NCBI RefSeq assembly: GCF_000259235.1
Contig: NC_017733.1
Coordinates: forward strand, 1,535,281-1,599,280
DNA: 64,000 nucleotides
Reading direction: 5' to 3'
Source: Helicobacter pylori_CU
GTDB taxonomy: Bacteria; Campylobacterota; Campylobacteria; Campylobacterales; Helicobacteraceae
A program made the translations under genes and the position numbers. Shown piece by piece: positions 26,104 through 35,715 of the stretch; within the stretch, counting starts at the first letter, position 1; each line of letters opens with the position of its first letter. The notes under the pieces are model-generated. The model saw nothing but the letters and a program-made list of their open reading frames with translations, did no database searches and was not told the origin of the DNA.

Positions 26104-27075
26104 TTAAACTTGACCGCCCTCATACAAACGGCGCATTTTTTCTTTCTCTTGAGCTTTTTTGATTTTTCTAGCCTCATTCTCATAATATTTACCCATATCA
26201 AAGCCTAACAATAACGCTACTTTAGGGGCGATGAAAATAGAGCTATAAGTCCCTACAATCGTGCCTATTAGCATGGGCAATGAAAAGCCAATGATGATCT
26301 TACTCCCAAATACGCACAAAATCAACACCACAAAAAACACGGTTAAAGAAGTTAGAAGCGTGCGCGTGAGCGTGCTAGAAATGGCTTCATCAATGGCTTG
26401 AGTGGCGTTTTTGGTTTTTTGAGAGAGCATTTCTTCTCTGATCCGATCAAAAATAATGATCGTATCATTAATGGAATACCCAATCAAAGTGAGCAAAGCC
26501 GCAATCACTTCCAAATTCATATCAATCTTAAAAACAATCACTGAGCTTGCCACTAAAATCACATCATGCACAAGCGCAATGATGCTCGCTAAAGCGAAGC
26601 GCCATTCATAGCGGAAACTCACATAAACCATGATCGCCATTAGGGCTAAAATCAGCGACAAAATGCCCTTTTCTTTCAACTCGCTCCCCACTCTAGGGCC
26701 CACGGTGTCAAATTTACGGATTTCAAAATCGCCGCTAGGTTTTAAAATGTTAGCCACGATAGCGTTCAAGTCTTCGTTTTCAGCCGTTTCTACAAAAGGG
26801 AATTTGATTAAAATCTCTTCTTTAGAGCCAAATTCGCTCACTTGAACGCCCTTGAAGCGAGCTTCTTTTTCAAAAAGATCGCGCACTTCTTTAATGGGGG
26901 CGTTTTGAGCGTAACGCACTTGCACCAAACTCCCCCCCGCAAAATCAATCCCTAAAGAAAACCCTTTAAAAAACAAAAGCCCTAACGCCAGAAGCACCAA
27001 GATCGCTGAAACGATCACCCCATAATTGGAATAACGCATGAAGCTTAAGATTCTAACTTGTTTGAATAATTCCAT
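26104..27075 (-). CDS. secF: protein-export membrane protein SecF
   Basis: 323 aa. SecDF uses the proton gradient to complete Sec translocation. The first helix is followed by the periplasmic GIDFAGGS motif near residue 42, a periplasmic domain, and five more helices including the conserved GYSINDTIIIFDRIRE block. The cytoplasmic tail is unusually charged (ENEARKIKKAQEKEKMRR). Lies 8 nt after secD. Confidence 0.95.
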   Translation of the reverse strand: MELFKQVRILSFMRYSNYGVIVSAILVLLALGLLFFKGFSLGIDFAGGSLVQVRYAQNAPIKEVRDLFEKEARFKGVQVSEFGSKEEILIKFPFVETAENEDLNAIVANILKPSGDFEIRKFDTVGPRVGSELKEKGILSLILALMAIMVYVSFRYEWRFALASIIALVHDVILVASSVIVFKIDMNLEVIAALLTLIGYSINDTIIIFDRIREEMLSQKTKNATQAIDEAISSTLTRTLLTSLTVFFVVLILCVFGSKIIIGFSLPMLIGTIVGTYSSIFIAPKVALLLGFDMGKYYENEARKIKKAQEKEKMRRLYEGGQV

Positions 27076-27083
27076 AAAATCTC

Positions 27084-28661
27084 CTAAGCTCTTTTATTCA
27101 CGCCAAACCAAAAGTAAAGGCTTTTTGTTTGAGTGAGTTTAGGCAAAAGGGCTTGATAAATCCCTTGCGTGCCTATAATAGCGGTGATGATAGAGGCTAA
27201 AATCCCAATGCCTGTGGTTAGGGCAAAGCCTTTAATCGCTCCTGTGCCATAAGCGTATAACAACACTGAAGCGATCAAGGAAGTGATATTGGAATCAAAA
27301 ATCGCTCTACTCGCATTGATATAGCCTAAATGGATCGCTTTAGCGATGCCCTCATTCTCTCTTAAGACTTCTCTAATACGCTCATTGATAATGATATTAG
27401 CATCCACGGCAATCCCCACGGTCAAAACAATCCCCGCCATTCCCGGTAAAGTCAGCGTCGCTCCAAAAATCGCCATGACCGCCACGATCAAAAAAAGATT
27501 GACCACTAACGCCATACAAGCGATCACCCCAGCCATGGAGTAATAAAGCACCATAAAGCCCATCACTAAAATAAAGCCTCCAACTAGAGCGATAATGGAA
27601 GTTTTAATGCTGTCTTTCCCTAAACTCGGGCCTATAATCCTTTTTTCTAAAACCTGAATGGGCGCGCTCATCGCCCCACTCCTTAAAGCGATCGCTAAAT
27701 CGCTCGCTTGAGCCACGCTAAAATTCCCGCTAATCTGCCCGCTCCCCCCACCAATACGCTCCCTAATCACCGGGGCTGAATAGACCTTATTGTCTAAAAC
27801 GATCGCCATGCGTTTGCCCACATTCGCGCCTGAAAAATCCCCAAAAATCTTAGCCCCTTGCGCATCTAGCGTGAAGCTCACCACCGGCTGGTTGTTTTGA
27901 TCGTACACTACTTTCGCATCTGTAAGCATTTCGCCATCTAAAATGGGGATCGCTTTAAGCAAGATTTTACCCCCCATTTCCACATCAGACAACAACACGC
28001 TGCCTAATTTTTGAGCCTCTAAATCCGTCATTTTCATCGCATCTTTATTGTGTTCTTCATCCACCGCCATCATTTGTAAATGAGCGGATCTTGAAATCAA
28101 GTCTTTAGCGCGCCGTTCTTCTTCTAAAGTCTTAATGCCGGGCAATTGCACCGAAATTTCTTCTTTACCTTGCTGGATAACTACAGGTTCTGCCAAACCA
28201 AATTGATCCAAGCGGTTACGAATGATCCCTATCACTTGCAAGATCGTGTTTTTACGCAATTCTTCTTGCTCTAAAGGGGTGAGCTTCACGCTATAAAACT
28301 CCGCTTCTTTTTTGATTTCAAACTGGCTATGACCTTGCAATTCCAATAAAAGCGCGTCTAATTTTTTCGCCTCATCTTCATCTAAAAGCTCAAAGCTGAT
28401 CCCCTCTAAATTGGATTTAATGTCTTTAAGCAAGATATTTTGCTTTTTAGCGTTGTATTCTAAAGCGGACGCTAGGCTTAAATACTTGTTTTTTAAAGCC
28501 TCATCGGTTTGTACCCCTAAAAGCATGTTCAACCCCCCCCTTAAATCCAAACCTAAAGTGATCTTAGGGCCTTTAGTTTCTAGTAAAGAAGGCACAGAAA
28601 ACCCTACCCCTAAAAGAAGCGCGCAAATAAAAACGATTAAACGAGGGTTAAAAAGTTTCAT
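27084..28661 (-). CDS. secD: protein-export membrane protein SecD
   Basis: 525 aa, partner of SecF. The D1-type motif LGLDLRGG lies after the first helix, followed by the large periplasmic P1 domain (about 45-340), and the C-terminal six-helix half with VGIAVDANIIINERIRE. Overlaps the yajC stop by one base. Together yajC-secD-secF form the head of the 28.9-16.4 kb minus-strand run. Confidence 0.96.
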   Translation of the reverse strand: MKLFNPRLIVFICALLLGVGFSVPSLLETKGPKITLGLDLRGGLNMLLGVQTDEALKNKYLSLASALEYNAKKQNILLKDIKSNLEGISFELLDEDEAKKLDALLLELQGHSQFEIKKEAEFYSVKLTPLEQEELRKNTILQVIGIIRNRLDQFGLAEPVVIQQGKEEISVQLPGIKTLEEERRAKDLISRSAHLQMMAVDEEHNKDAMKMTDLEAQKLGSVLLSDVEMGGKILLKAIPILDGEMLTDAKVVYDQNNQPVVSFTLDAQGAKIFGDFSGANVGKRMAIVLDNKVYSAPVIRERIGGGSGQISGNFSVAQASDLAIALRSGAMSAPIQVLEKRIIGPSLGKDSIKTSIIALVGGFILVMGFMVLYYSMAGVIACMALVVNLFLIVAVMAIFGATLTLPGMAGIVLTVGIAVDANIIINERIREVLRENEGIAKAIHLGYINASRAIFDSNITSLIASVLLYAYGTGAIKGFALTTGIGILASIITAIIGTQGIYQALLPKLTQTKSLYFWFGVNKRA

Positions 28662-28951
28662 TAGTTGTTATTTTGCACCGCTTCTTCGTCTAGTTTGAAC
28701 GCTATGTAGTTTTTAGAAAGTTTAGCGGTGGTGTCATCATTGAGCTTCACGCTAAAAAAATTCGCTTCCGCTTTAAGCACCTCAACGATGAGCCCTCCTT
28801 GAGTGACAATTTTATCGCCCTTAGTCAAGCCTTCTATCATTTCTTTATGCTTTTTTTGTTGCTGGCGTTGCGGGCGAACAATCAAAAAATAAAAAATAAG
28901 AAACAACACCAAAAAGGGTAAAAGCGTCGTTAGAATGTCTCTTGTTCCCAT
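28661..28951 (-). CDS. yajC: Sec translocon accessory protein YajC
   Basis: 96 aa. One N-terminal membrane helix (about 8-25) followed by RPQRQQQKKHKEM, the family hallmark, and a small cytoplasmic beta domain (GDKIVTQGGLIVEV). It associates with SecDF. First gene of the long run; AAGGAAATTAA precedes ATG. Confidence 0.93.
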   Translation of the reverse strand: MGTRDILTTLLPFLVLFLIFYFLIVRPQRQQQKKHKEMIEGLTKGDKIVTQGGLIVEVLKAEANFFSVKLNDDTTAKLSKNYIAFKLDEEAVQNNN

Positions 28952-28998
28952 TTAATTTCCTTAAAAGATGTTTTAATCTCAAATTATAGCATTTTTAG

Positions 28999-30315
28999 CT
29001 ATTTCTTTAAAGCCGCTCTTTTATCTAGCGCGAATAAATATAAAGCCCCTATGATCCCAGAAATCAAAGATCCGAGTAAAATCGCAATCTTTGCCACTTC
29101 CATAGCGTCCTTATGCTCGCTTGTGAAAGCCAGATTAGAAATAAACATAGACATGGTAAAGCCAATCCCTGCTAAAAGCCCAGCCCCTAAAATATGCCAC
29201 CAGCTGATGCCTTTAGGGCGCGCGGTGATTTTAAGCTTTTCGCCTATAAAAGTGATTAAGAAAATCCCTAAAGGCTTGCCCAAACAAAGCCCTAAAATGA
29301 CCCCAAAAAGCACCTTATCCACTTCTAAATTGATGCTAGAATCAACGCTCACCCCTGCGTTTGCAAACGCGAATAAGGGCATGATGAAATACCCGCTAAT
29401 GGGGGCTAAAAAATGCTCCAACCTTTCTAAGGGGCTTTGTAATGCGTTCGCTTTTTCTTCAATGGAATGCAAGATTTCTTGCTGCTCTTTGGTCAAAAGC
29501 GCTCCTGAACTCGTCTCTGCGTATCGTTTGCCTAGTTCTAAAAGCTCTACATTTTTAGAATCTTTAGGGATCTTCACCGGTATCATAAAAGCTAAAATCA
29601 CTGCAGCGATTGTCGCATGGATACCGCTTTGATGCACGCAAAACCAAAGCAACACCCCTAAAAGCAAGTAAGGGATGAGCGAGCGGACATTCAAGCGGTT
29701 CAATACCGCTAAAATCAGAACCACCCCTAAAGCCCCTAAAAGCCATGCGAATTTTAAATTCGTGGTATAAAAGAGCGCGATCACCACAATAGCCCCCAAG
29801 TCATCAGCCACCGCTAGAGTGATTAAAAAAACCTTTAAGGCGGTTGGCACCCTCTTGCCTAAAAGCATGATCACGCCTAAAGCGAACGCAATATCCGTCG
29901 CCATAGGGATCCCAAAACCATGCTGAGAGAGCGTATCAGCGTTAAGGAAAAAATAAATCAATCCTGGGGCTATCATGCCCCCAAGAGCCGCAATCACAGG
30001 GAAAGAAGCTTTTTTGAAACTGGATAATTCCCCAAACAACAATTCTCGCTTGATTTCTAAACCTATCATTAAAAAAAATAACGCCATTAAAACATCATCA
30101 ATCCAGTTATGCAAACTAAAGCCGATAAAAAAATCCCCTATTTGAAACCCAAAAGGGGTGTGCCATAGCGCAAAATAACTTTCTTTTAAAAACGAATTGG
30201 CCACCACCATTGCTAAAACAGCGTTCAAAAAGAGGAAAATCCCTCCAAAAGACTCGCTTTTAATGAAGTTTTTAAGCGTCACACTGAGCGCGTTTTCTGT
30301 TTTTTTGATATTCAT
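28999..30315 (-). CDS. nhaA: Na+/H+ antiporter NhaA
   Basis: 438 aa with about twelve hydrophobic segments. The paired Asp motif of helix V (VADDLGAIVVIALFY) that carries Na+/H+ exchange is present. The open frame begins at 30348, but MNIKKTENALS at 30315 is chosen, giving the usual family start and no overlap with addA. H. pylori NhaA is known to be active over a broad pH range and to have an extra loop, visible here as the lysine/glutamate-rich insert around residues 245-300. Follows addA by 17 nt. Confidence 0.94.
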   Translation of the reverse strand: MNIKKTENALSVTLKNFIKSESFGGIFLFLNAVLAMVVANSFLKESYFALWHTPFGFQIGDFFIGFSLHNWIDDVLMALFFLMIGLEIKRELLFGELSSFKKASFPVIAALGGMIAPGLIYFFLNADTLSQHGFGIPMATDIAFALGVIMLLGKRVPTALKVFLITLAVADDLGAIVVIALFYTTNLKFAWLLGALGVVLILAVLNRLNVRSLIPYLLLGVLLWFCVHQSGIHATIAAVILAFMIPVKIPKDSKNVELLELGKRYAETSSGALLTKEQQEILHSIEEKANALQSPLERLEHFLAPISGYFIMPLFAFANAGVSVDSSINLEVDKVLFGVILGLCLGKPLGIFLITFIGEKLKITARPKGISWWHILGAGLLAGIGFTMSMFISNLAFTSEHKDAMEVAKIAILLGSLISGIIGALYLFALDKRAALKK

Positions 30316-30332
30316 AGACAACCTTAAAATTT

Positions 30333-33164
30333 TTAATTTCGGACCCATAATTTTTCAAGCAGTCTTTTATGAGCGTAAATAATGCCCGCTTGTATCTTAA
30401 AATGGGGGGCTTGAGTTTTTAAAAACTCAGCGTAATGAGACACTTGCGCTTTATGGCTTTGCTGGTAATTTTGAGAGCTTTTATAATCTAAAACATACAA
30501 ATTTTGCCCTCTATCCCACAATAAAACATCTATCCTAGACACAACCCCTTCAAATAAAAAAGCCGTTTCACCCCTTAAGGCATGATTTTTAAAAAGAGTT
30601 TGTATCTCTGCATCGTTTTCAAAAAGCTCTAAACTTTCTTCTAACGCTTGGTAATCCAAACCATAAAAACCATGATGATAGTTTAAATATTCTAAAACGC
30701 TCTTTTTAGGAATATTATAAGCGTATTGGTATTCTAACCCCTTGTGCAAAGCGATGCCAAAATTGATCGCTTCCTGGTCGTTATTCTTTTCATAATCGCT
30801 AGGCTCTTCTTCTATCTCTTGGACTTGCTCGCCATAGGCATGGGGCTTGATGAGAGCGCTTGTAATTAAAGGCTCTTTTTGTGGAGAAATAACCGGCATA
30901 ATTTCGCCCTCTTCTAAAGGCACAAGATCCAATTTTTCGTGCATTGTTTTGTTTTTGCTTTCTTTTTTGTCTTTGGCCACGACAATCAGCCCTAACTCAG
31001 CCCTAGTGAATGCGACATAATACACATTAATTTCTTCGTGATCTTTGGCCGCTTCTTCTTTATTTAAAGCCCTAGCGTAATCTTTATCCGCGACCTCACG
31101 ATTTTTCATTCTGTAATAAAGGCGAAGAAGCTCTGTGCCGTCATATTCTTCAAGGAGTTGATCGGCATGGCTTGAATTAGGCTTGCCCAAGCGTTCGCAC
31201 ACGATCACATAAGGGAATTGCATGCCTTTAGATTTATGAATGGTCATGATCTGCGTGCCTTTTGGATTGAAAGAAGCGATCGATTTAGCCTCTAATTTTT
31301 CTAAAAAATCATCGGCGTCTTCGCACCCAATGGCTAATTCCAAGCAGATTTGTGCAGGCTCTCCATAAAGTTTAAACTGCTCCATAATTTTCCACACAAA
31401 GCCTGCCACGCTCTCTTTTTTGGGGTTAAAACCAGGTAAAGCGATCACATCATCATGCAAGTATCCAGCGAGTTTTAAAACGCTGTGCTTATAAAAGGGC
31501 TTGTAAGGTTCTTCCGCTAGAGCGTATTTTAAAGCGTTCTTAATGATTTTAGATTCTACAAATTGAGACAATTTCGCACTAGATTCCGTGCTTGGATAAA
31601 TTTCGCTTAAATGCTCTTGCAAATAATTTTTGATTTCTAAAGCGTCCTTATTGGTGGCGCATAAAATAGTAATGTCTTTAGGATCAATACGATGCTCTAA
31701 AAGGTTTTGAGCTTCTTGTAAGACCTGATTTAATAACAATTCTTTTTCATCAGCCACCAAAGAAACTTTAACATAGCCCTCTGTAACATGTCTATTGTTG
31801 GAAGCTTTAGGGTATTTTTGCTCCAAATAAGCGGTGGGGGAATTTTGATAAGCCTTTTTAAAAATGGTGTTCACATAATTAATGATTAAAGGTACACTGC
31901 GGTGGTTGAATTCCAAATTATCGTGGTAAAAATCCTTAGAAATGCTTTCAAATAAGGAGCTAAAACTCCCCCTAAAGGCATAAATGCTCTGCTTGACATC
32001 GCCCACAAAAAACACGCTCCTGTGCCATTTCGCTTGCCCTATCCCCGCTTTAATCTCATCAATAAAAGGGGCTAAAATCTTATAATCGTTCAAGCTCGTG
32101 TCTTGAAATTCATCAATCAAAATGTGTGCGATCTTGCTATCTAATCTGAAATAAAAAAACTCCGCCGGCATTTCTTCATAACCATTCAATAAAACATGGA
32201 CCTTATCTTTAATCGCATCAAAATCTAGGGCTTGGATTTTAGAAGTGGCTTTATCATAAAGCTGGATGAATTTAGGGAATTTTTTAAATATTGCGGTTTC
32301 TTTGGCTTCATAATAGCGTTTTAAATCGTTTTCAATCTCTTCGCATTCGCTCTCTAAAGTGGGGATTTCACTTTTAAGTTTTTTGAAAGATTGATATTCG
32401 CTCTTTTTTTCAAGCCAGGTTAAAGAGCTGTTTAAAAATCCCCTAAAACTATCGCATTTAATGGCTGTTTTAGCCCTATCTGACGCTGTTTCTATGCTTT
32501 GAATTTGTTCGTTTAAGCTCCTTAGTTTTTCTAAAAAACCCTTTTCATCAAATGCAGGCTCTTTCTTATTAGGATCAAATAAGTAGAGCTTGTTTTTTAA
32601 AAAACGCAACCGCTCTAAAATGGAATCGCTTGTGTAATTATCATAACTTAAGCATTGAGCGATAAAAACGCTCAATTCCTCAAGCTGTTCGCTGTTTAAA
32701 GCACCCAAAAAACCCTCATTAAGCTGTCGTTGGTGCGCTTTGGTGTCTTCATTGACTTCAAAATTCGCGCTCAACCCCACAAACCAGCAAAATTTCCTTA
32801 AAATGCTTTGAAAAAACGCATCAATAGTGCTAATCCTAACTTCAGCGTTTAAAAAGCGTTGGTAGATTTTTTGAGCGCTATTTCGCACCAAGCTAGGGTC
32901 TAAATGGTATTTTTCTTCTAATTCTTTCAGGATATTTTGGGATTTTTCTTTTCCGCTCTCAAGGTTTTCTTTTTGCAAGATTTTTAAATAGTCTAAAATG
33001 CGCTCTTTCATTTCGGCGGTGGCTTTTTTAGTGAAAGTGAGCGTTAAAATCTCGCTAGGATTAGCCCCCTTAAACAATAGGGCTAAAAACCGCACGCTCA
33101 AAGCGAAAGTTTTCCCACTCCCTGCTGAAGCCTTTAAAGCCATGCATTGTCTTTTTGCATCCAT
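30333..33164 (-). CDS. addA: AddA-type helicase-nuclease (RecB-like)
   Basis: 943 aa. UvrD-like superfamily 1 helicase with Walker A ASAGSGKT at 12-19, DEFQDTS motif II, GDVKQSIYAFRG motif III and an IMTIHKSKGMQF motif V/VI region. A C-terminal RecB-type nuclease has RIDVLLWD and then D893-Y894-K895. It repairs double-strand breaks with AddB, whose gene is not in this window. Shorter than Bacillus AddA (~1230 aa), as reported for this species. A minus-strand TATAAT (complement of 33196-33201) lies 32 nt upstream. Confidence 0.92.
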   Translation of the reverse strand: MDAKRQCMALKASAGSGKTFALSVRFLALLFKGANPSEILTLTFTKKATAEMKERILDYLKILQKENLESGKEKSQNILKELEEKYHLDPSLVRNSAQKIYQRFLNAEVRISTIDAFFQSILRKFCWFVGLSANFEVNEDTKAHQRQLNEGFLGALNSEQLEELSVFIAQCLSYDNYTSDSILERLRFLKNKLYLFDPNKKEPAFDEKGFLEKLRSLNEQIQSIETASDRAKTAIKCDSFRGFLNSSLTWLEKKSEYQSFKKLKSEIPTLESECEEIENDLKRYYEAKETAIFKKFPKFIQLYDKATSKIQALDFDAIKDKVHVLLNGYEEMPAEFFYFRLDSKIAHILIDEFQDTSLNDYKILAPFIDEIKAGIGQAKWHRSVFFVGDVKQSIYAFRGSFSSLFESISKDFYHDNLEFNHRSVPLIINYVNTIFKKAYQNSPTAYLEQKYPKASNNRHVTEGYVKVSLVADEKELLLNQVLQEAQNLLEHRIDPKDITILCATNKDALEIKNYLQEHLSEIYPSTESSAKLSQFVESKIIKNALKYALAEEPYKPFYKHSVLKLAGYLHDDVIALPGFNPKKESVAGFVWKIMEQFKLYGEPAQICLELAIGCEDADDFLEKLEAKSIASFNPKGTQIMTIHKSKGMQFPYVIVCERLGKPNSSHADQLLEEYDGTELLRLYYRMKNREVADKDYARALNKEEAAKDHEEINVYYVAFTRAELGLIVVAKDKKESKNKTMHEKLDLVPLEEGEIMPVISPQKEPLITSALIKPHAYGEQVQEIEEEPSDYEKNNDQEAINFGIALHKGLEYQYAYNIPKKSVLEYLNYHHGFYGLDYQALEESLELFENDAEIQTLFKNHALRGETAFLFEGVVSRIDVLLWDRGQNLYVLDYKSSQNYQQSHKAQVSHYAEFLKTQAPHFKIQAGIIYAHKRLLEKLWVRN

Positions 33165-33195
33165 TATAGCTACCCTAAATTTCTGTTTTGTCTTT

Positions 33196-33201
33196 ATTAT
33201 A
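33196..33201 (-). promoter_or_regulatory. -10 box of addA-nhaA
   Basis: Reverse-strand TATAAT, 31 nt upstream of the addA start, in the divergent addA/rpsB interval. Confidence 0.5.
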
Positions 33202-33244
33202 ACCTAAAAGCCTTTTTTACTTAAGCTAAAAAACCTTAATCTTT

Positions 33245-33253
33245 TGCTATAAT
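33245..33253 (+). promoter_or_regulatory. extended -10 promoter of rpsB-tsf
   Basis: TGC followed directly by TATAAT (33248-33253), a perfect extended -10. It is about 150 nt upstream of rpsB, so the mRNA would have a long leader, as often used for ribosomal-protein autoregulation; no specific S2-binding fold was recognised. Confidence 0.6.
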
Positions 33254-33411
33254 CATAGGGTTTTGTCGTTTTTCTATCATTTTAATAGGAATAAAGGCAA
33301 AGACAGCGTCAAATTCACACATGCTAATCCTTGTATTTAGGTGTTCTTAAGAATTTAAGAATCAAATGAGCATGGAGGAAGAGAACCAAAATAACTTTAA
33401 GGAGAATTCTC

Positions 33412-34206
33412 GTGGTAACCATGAAAGATTTATTAGAATGCGGTGTGCATTTTGGACACCAAACAAGGCGTTGGAACCCTAAAACCAAAAAATTCATTTT
33501 TGGCGTTAGGAAAAATATCCATATTATTGATTTGCAAAAAACTTTGCGCTATTTTAGATACACTTATAATATCGTGCGCGATGCGAGCGCTCAAGGCAAG
33601 AGTATCATGTTTGTAGGCACTAAAAAACAAGCCAATGAGACTTTGAAAGAATTTGCTGAAAGCATTCAAGTCCCTTATGTCAATTACCGCTGGCTTGGTG
33701 GCATGCTGACTAATTTTAGCACCATTAGAAAGTCGGTGAGGAAATTAGAAATCATTGAAGAAATGGAAAATAGCGGTCAAATTGATCTATTGACTAAAAA
33801 AGAAAAGCTCATGATTTTAAGGAAAAAAGAAAAGCTGGATAAGTATCTTGGTGGGGTGCGCCACATGAAAAAAATCCCTGATATGATTTTTGTGATTGAT
33901 GTGGCTAAAGAAAAAATCGCTGTCGCTGAAGCGAGGAAACTCCATATCCCTATCGTGGCTCCCTTGGACACTAACTGCGACCCTGATTTAGTGGATTACC
34001 CCATTCCTGGAAATGACGATGCGATCCGCTCTATCAGGCTATTTTGTAAAGAAATGAGCGAAGCGATTTTAGAGGGGCGAGAACTCATGCAAGAAGAAAT
34101 CGTCCATGCGGATGAAAATAGCGAAGAGATAGAGTTCGTGAGCAATGAAGAAAAAGAAGAAATGCTCGCTGAAATCCAAAAAGAAATCACTCAAGGAGCC
34201 GAATAA
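33412..34206 (+). CDS. rpsB: 30S ribosomal protein S2
   Basis: 264 aa. Family signatures LLECGVHFGHQTRRWNPK, IHIIDLQKT and VPYVNYRWLGGMLTNF are all present. GTG at 33412 is taken as start because AAGGAG lies 8 nt upstream; ATG at 33421 is the alternative. The acidic C-terminal tail is longer than in E. coli. The stop overlaps the tsf start by one base, the widespread rpsB-tsf operon. Confidence 0.96.
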   Translation: MVTMKDLLECGVHFGHQTRRWNPKTKKFIFGVRKNIHIIDLQKTLRYFRYTYNIVRDASAQGKSIMFVGTKKQANETLKEFAESIQVPYVNYRWLGGMLTNFSTIRKSVRKLEIIEEMENSGQIDLLTKKEKLMILRKKEKLDKYLGGVRHMKKIPDMIFVIDVAKEKIAVAEARKLHIPIVAPLDTNCDPDLVDYPIPGNDDAIRSIRLFCKEMSEAILEGRELMQEEIVHADENSEEIEFVSNEEKEEMLAEIQKEITQGAE

Positions 34207-35273
34207 TGTCAGGAATTAGCGCTCAATTAGTCAAAAAATTAAGGGACTTAACCGATGCGGGCATGATGGATTGCAAAAAAGCCCTTGTGGAAGTGGCTGG
34301 GGATTTGCAAAAGGCCATTGATTTCTTGCGCGAAAAAGGCTTGAGTAAAGCCGCTAAAAAAGCCGATAGGATCGCTGCTGAGGGCGTGGTCGCTTTAGAA
34401 GTAGCGTCTGATTTTAAAAGCGCAATGATGGTAGAAATCAATAGCGAAACGGATTTTGTGGCTAAAAATGAGGGCTTTAAGGAATTGGTGAAAAAAACTT
34501 TAGAAACGATCAAAGCCCATAACATCCATACCCCAGAAGAGCTACTTAAAATCCTGTTAGACAACAAGCCTTTTGAAGAATATTTGCACTCTCAAATCGC
34601 TGTGATTGGTGAAAACATTTTAGTGAGAAAAATCGCTTATTTAAAAGCCCCTAGCTCTCATATTGTCAATGGTTATGCGCATTCTAACGCCAGAGTGGGT
34701 GTGTTAATCGGTATAAAATACGATAATGAGAAAAACGCTCCAAAAGTGGTTGAACTAGCCCGAAACATCGCTATGCATGCCGCAGCGATGAAGCCTCAAG
34801 TGCTAGATTGCAAAGACTTTAGCCTTGATTTTGTCAAAAAAGAAACTTTAGCCTTGATCGCTGAAATTGAAAAAGACAATGAAGAGGCTAAACGCTTGGG
34901 CAAACCTTTAAAAAACATCCCCACTTTTGGGAGCCGCATTGAATTGAGCGATGAAGTTTTAGCCCATCAAAAAAAGGCTTTTGAAAACGAACTAAAAGAG
35001 CAGGGCAAGCCTGAAAAAATCTGGGATAAAATCGTTCCTGGAAAAATGGAAAGATTCATCGCTGATAACACCCTGATTGATCAACGCCTGACCCTTTTAG
35101 GGCAATTCTATGTCATGGACGATAAAAAAACTATCGCTCAAGTGGTTGCTGATTGTTCCAGAGAGTGGGATGATGATTTAACAATCACTGAGTATGTGCG
35201 TTTTGAATTGGGCGAAGGCATTGAGAAAAAGGCAGAGAATTTCGCTGAAGAAGTGGCTTTGCAAATGAAGTGA
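34206..35273 (+). CDS. tsf: elongation factor Ts
   Basis: 355 aa; guanine-nucleotide exchange factor of EF-Tu. It contains the N-terminal LRDLTDAGMMDCKKAL motif and SETDFVAKN, and an internal duplicated core as in other long EF-Ts (the E. coli protein is 283 aa, so this one is extended in the second core). Followed by a strong palindromic hairpin. Confidence 0.96.
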   Translation: MSGISAQLVKKLRDLTDAGMMDCKKALVEVAGDLQKAIDFLREKGLSKAAKKADRIAAEGVVALEVASDFKSAMMVEINSETDFVAKNEGFKELVKKTLETIKAHNIHTPEELLKILLDNKPFEEYLHSQIAVIGENILVRKIAYLKAPSSHIVNGYAHSNARVGVLIGIKYDNEKNAPKVVELARNIAMHAAAMKPQVLDCKDFSLDFVKKETLALIAEIEKDNEEAKRLGKPLKNIPTFGSRIELSDEVLAHQKKAFENELKEQGKPEKIWDKIVPGKMERFIADNTLIDQRLTLLGQFYVMDDKKTIAQVVADCSREWDDDLTITEYVRFELGEGIEKKAENFAEEVALQMK

Positions 35274-35282
35274 GATTTTAGA

Positions 35283-35304
35283 AAACAACCTTTAAAGGTT
35301 GTTT
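35283..35304 (+). terminator. palindromic hairpin after tsf
   Basis: A perfect 22-bp palindrome: AAACAACC (35283-35290) and GGTTGTTT (35297-35304) around TTTAAA, 10 nt after the tsf stop and followed by a pyrimidine-rich stretch. Probable end of rpsB-tsf; being symmetrical it can fold on either strand. Confidence 0.55.
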
Positions 35305-35715
35305 CTTCTAACCTTTCAACTTTCTTTATTTAAAATTTTCCATTTTAAGGTGCTTGAAATTTTTGTAATTTTCAATCTCTACGCTTTTAATCATTTGAAT
35401 TTCGCCTTTTAATGAGCCTAGTTGATACTGCCAAGTTTATAGTCGCTCTAATTTTACATTATTTGATTAAATTTTGAACACTCGCCTATTGTAAACTTTG
35501 CGTTTAAATTACAATAACAAGTTAATCCGCATTCTTTTTGATTTAAGGGTTAGTTTTGATTGTCTTTCTAGGGATCATGCAAGTCTCATTTTATTTAATT
35601 GGGTTCAATCTAACTTGAATAGACTTTTTCTAATCTATCCTCTAAATTTAGCCCTAATACAGCAGATCCGGCAACTTTAGACTCCTTTTTTGGAGTTTGG
35701 GTTAAAAAGAGCCTT
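35305..35715. other. non-coding interval tsf / ftsI
   Basis: About 410 nt, very AT-rich. I see no open frame with a ribosome binding site on either strand. A small hairpin ACTCC/GGAGT around a T6 loop (35681-35696) lies just beyond the ftsI stop and may help end the minus-strand transcript. The rest shows nothing I can name. Confidence 0.5.

Noticed and set aside
35498..35680. 60-codon plus-strand frame in the tsf-ftsI interval
   Set aside because: No Shine-Dalgarno, random-looking composition; treated as non-coding.
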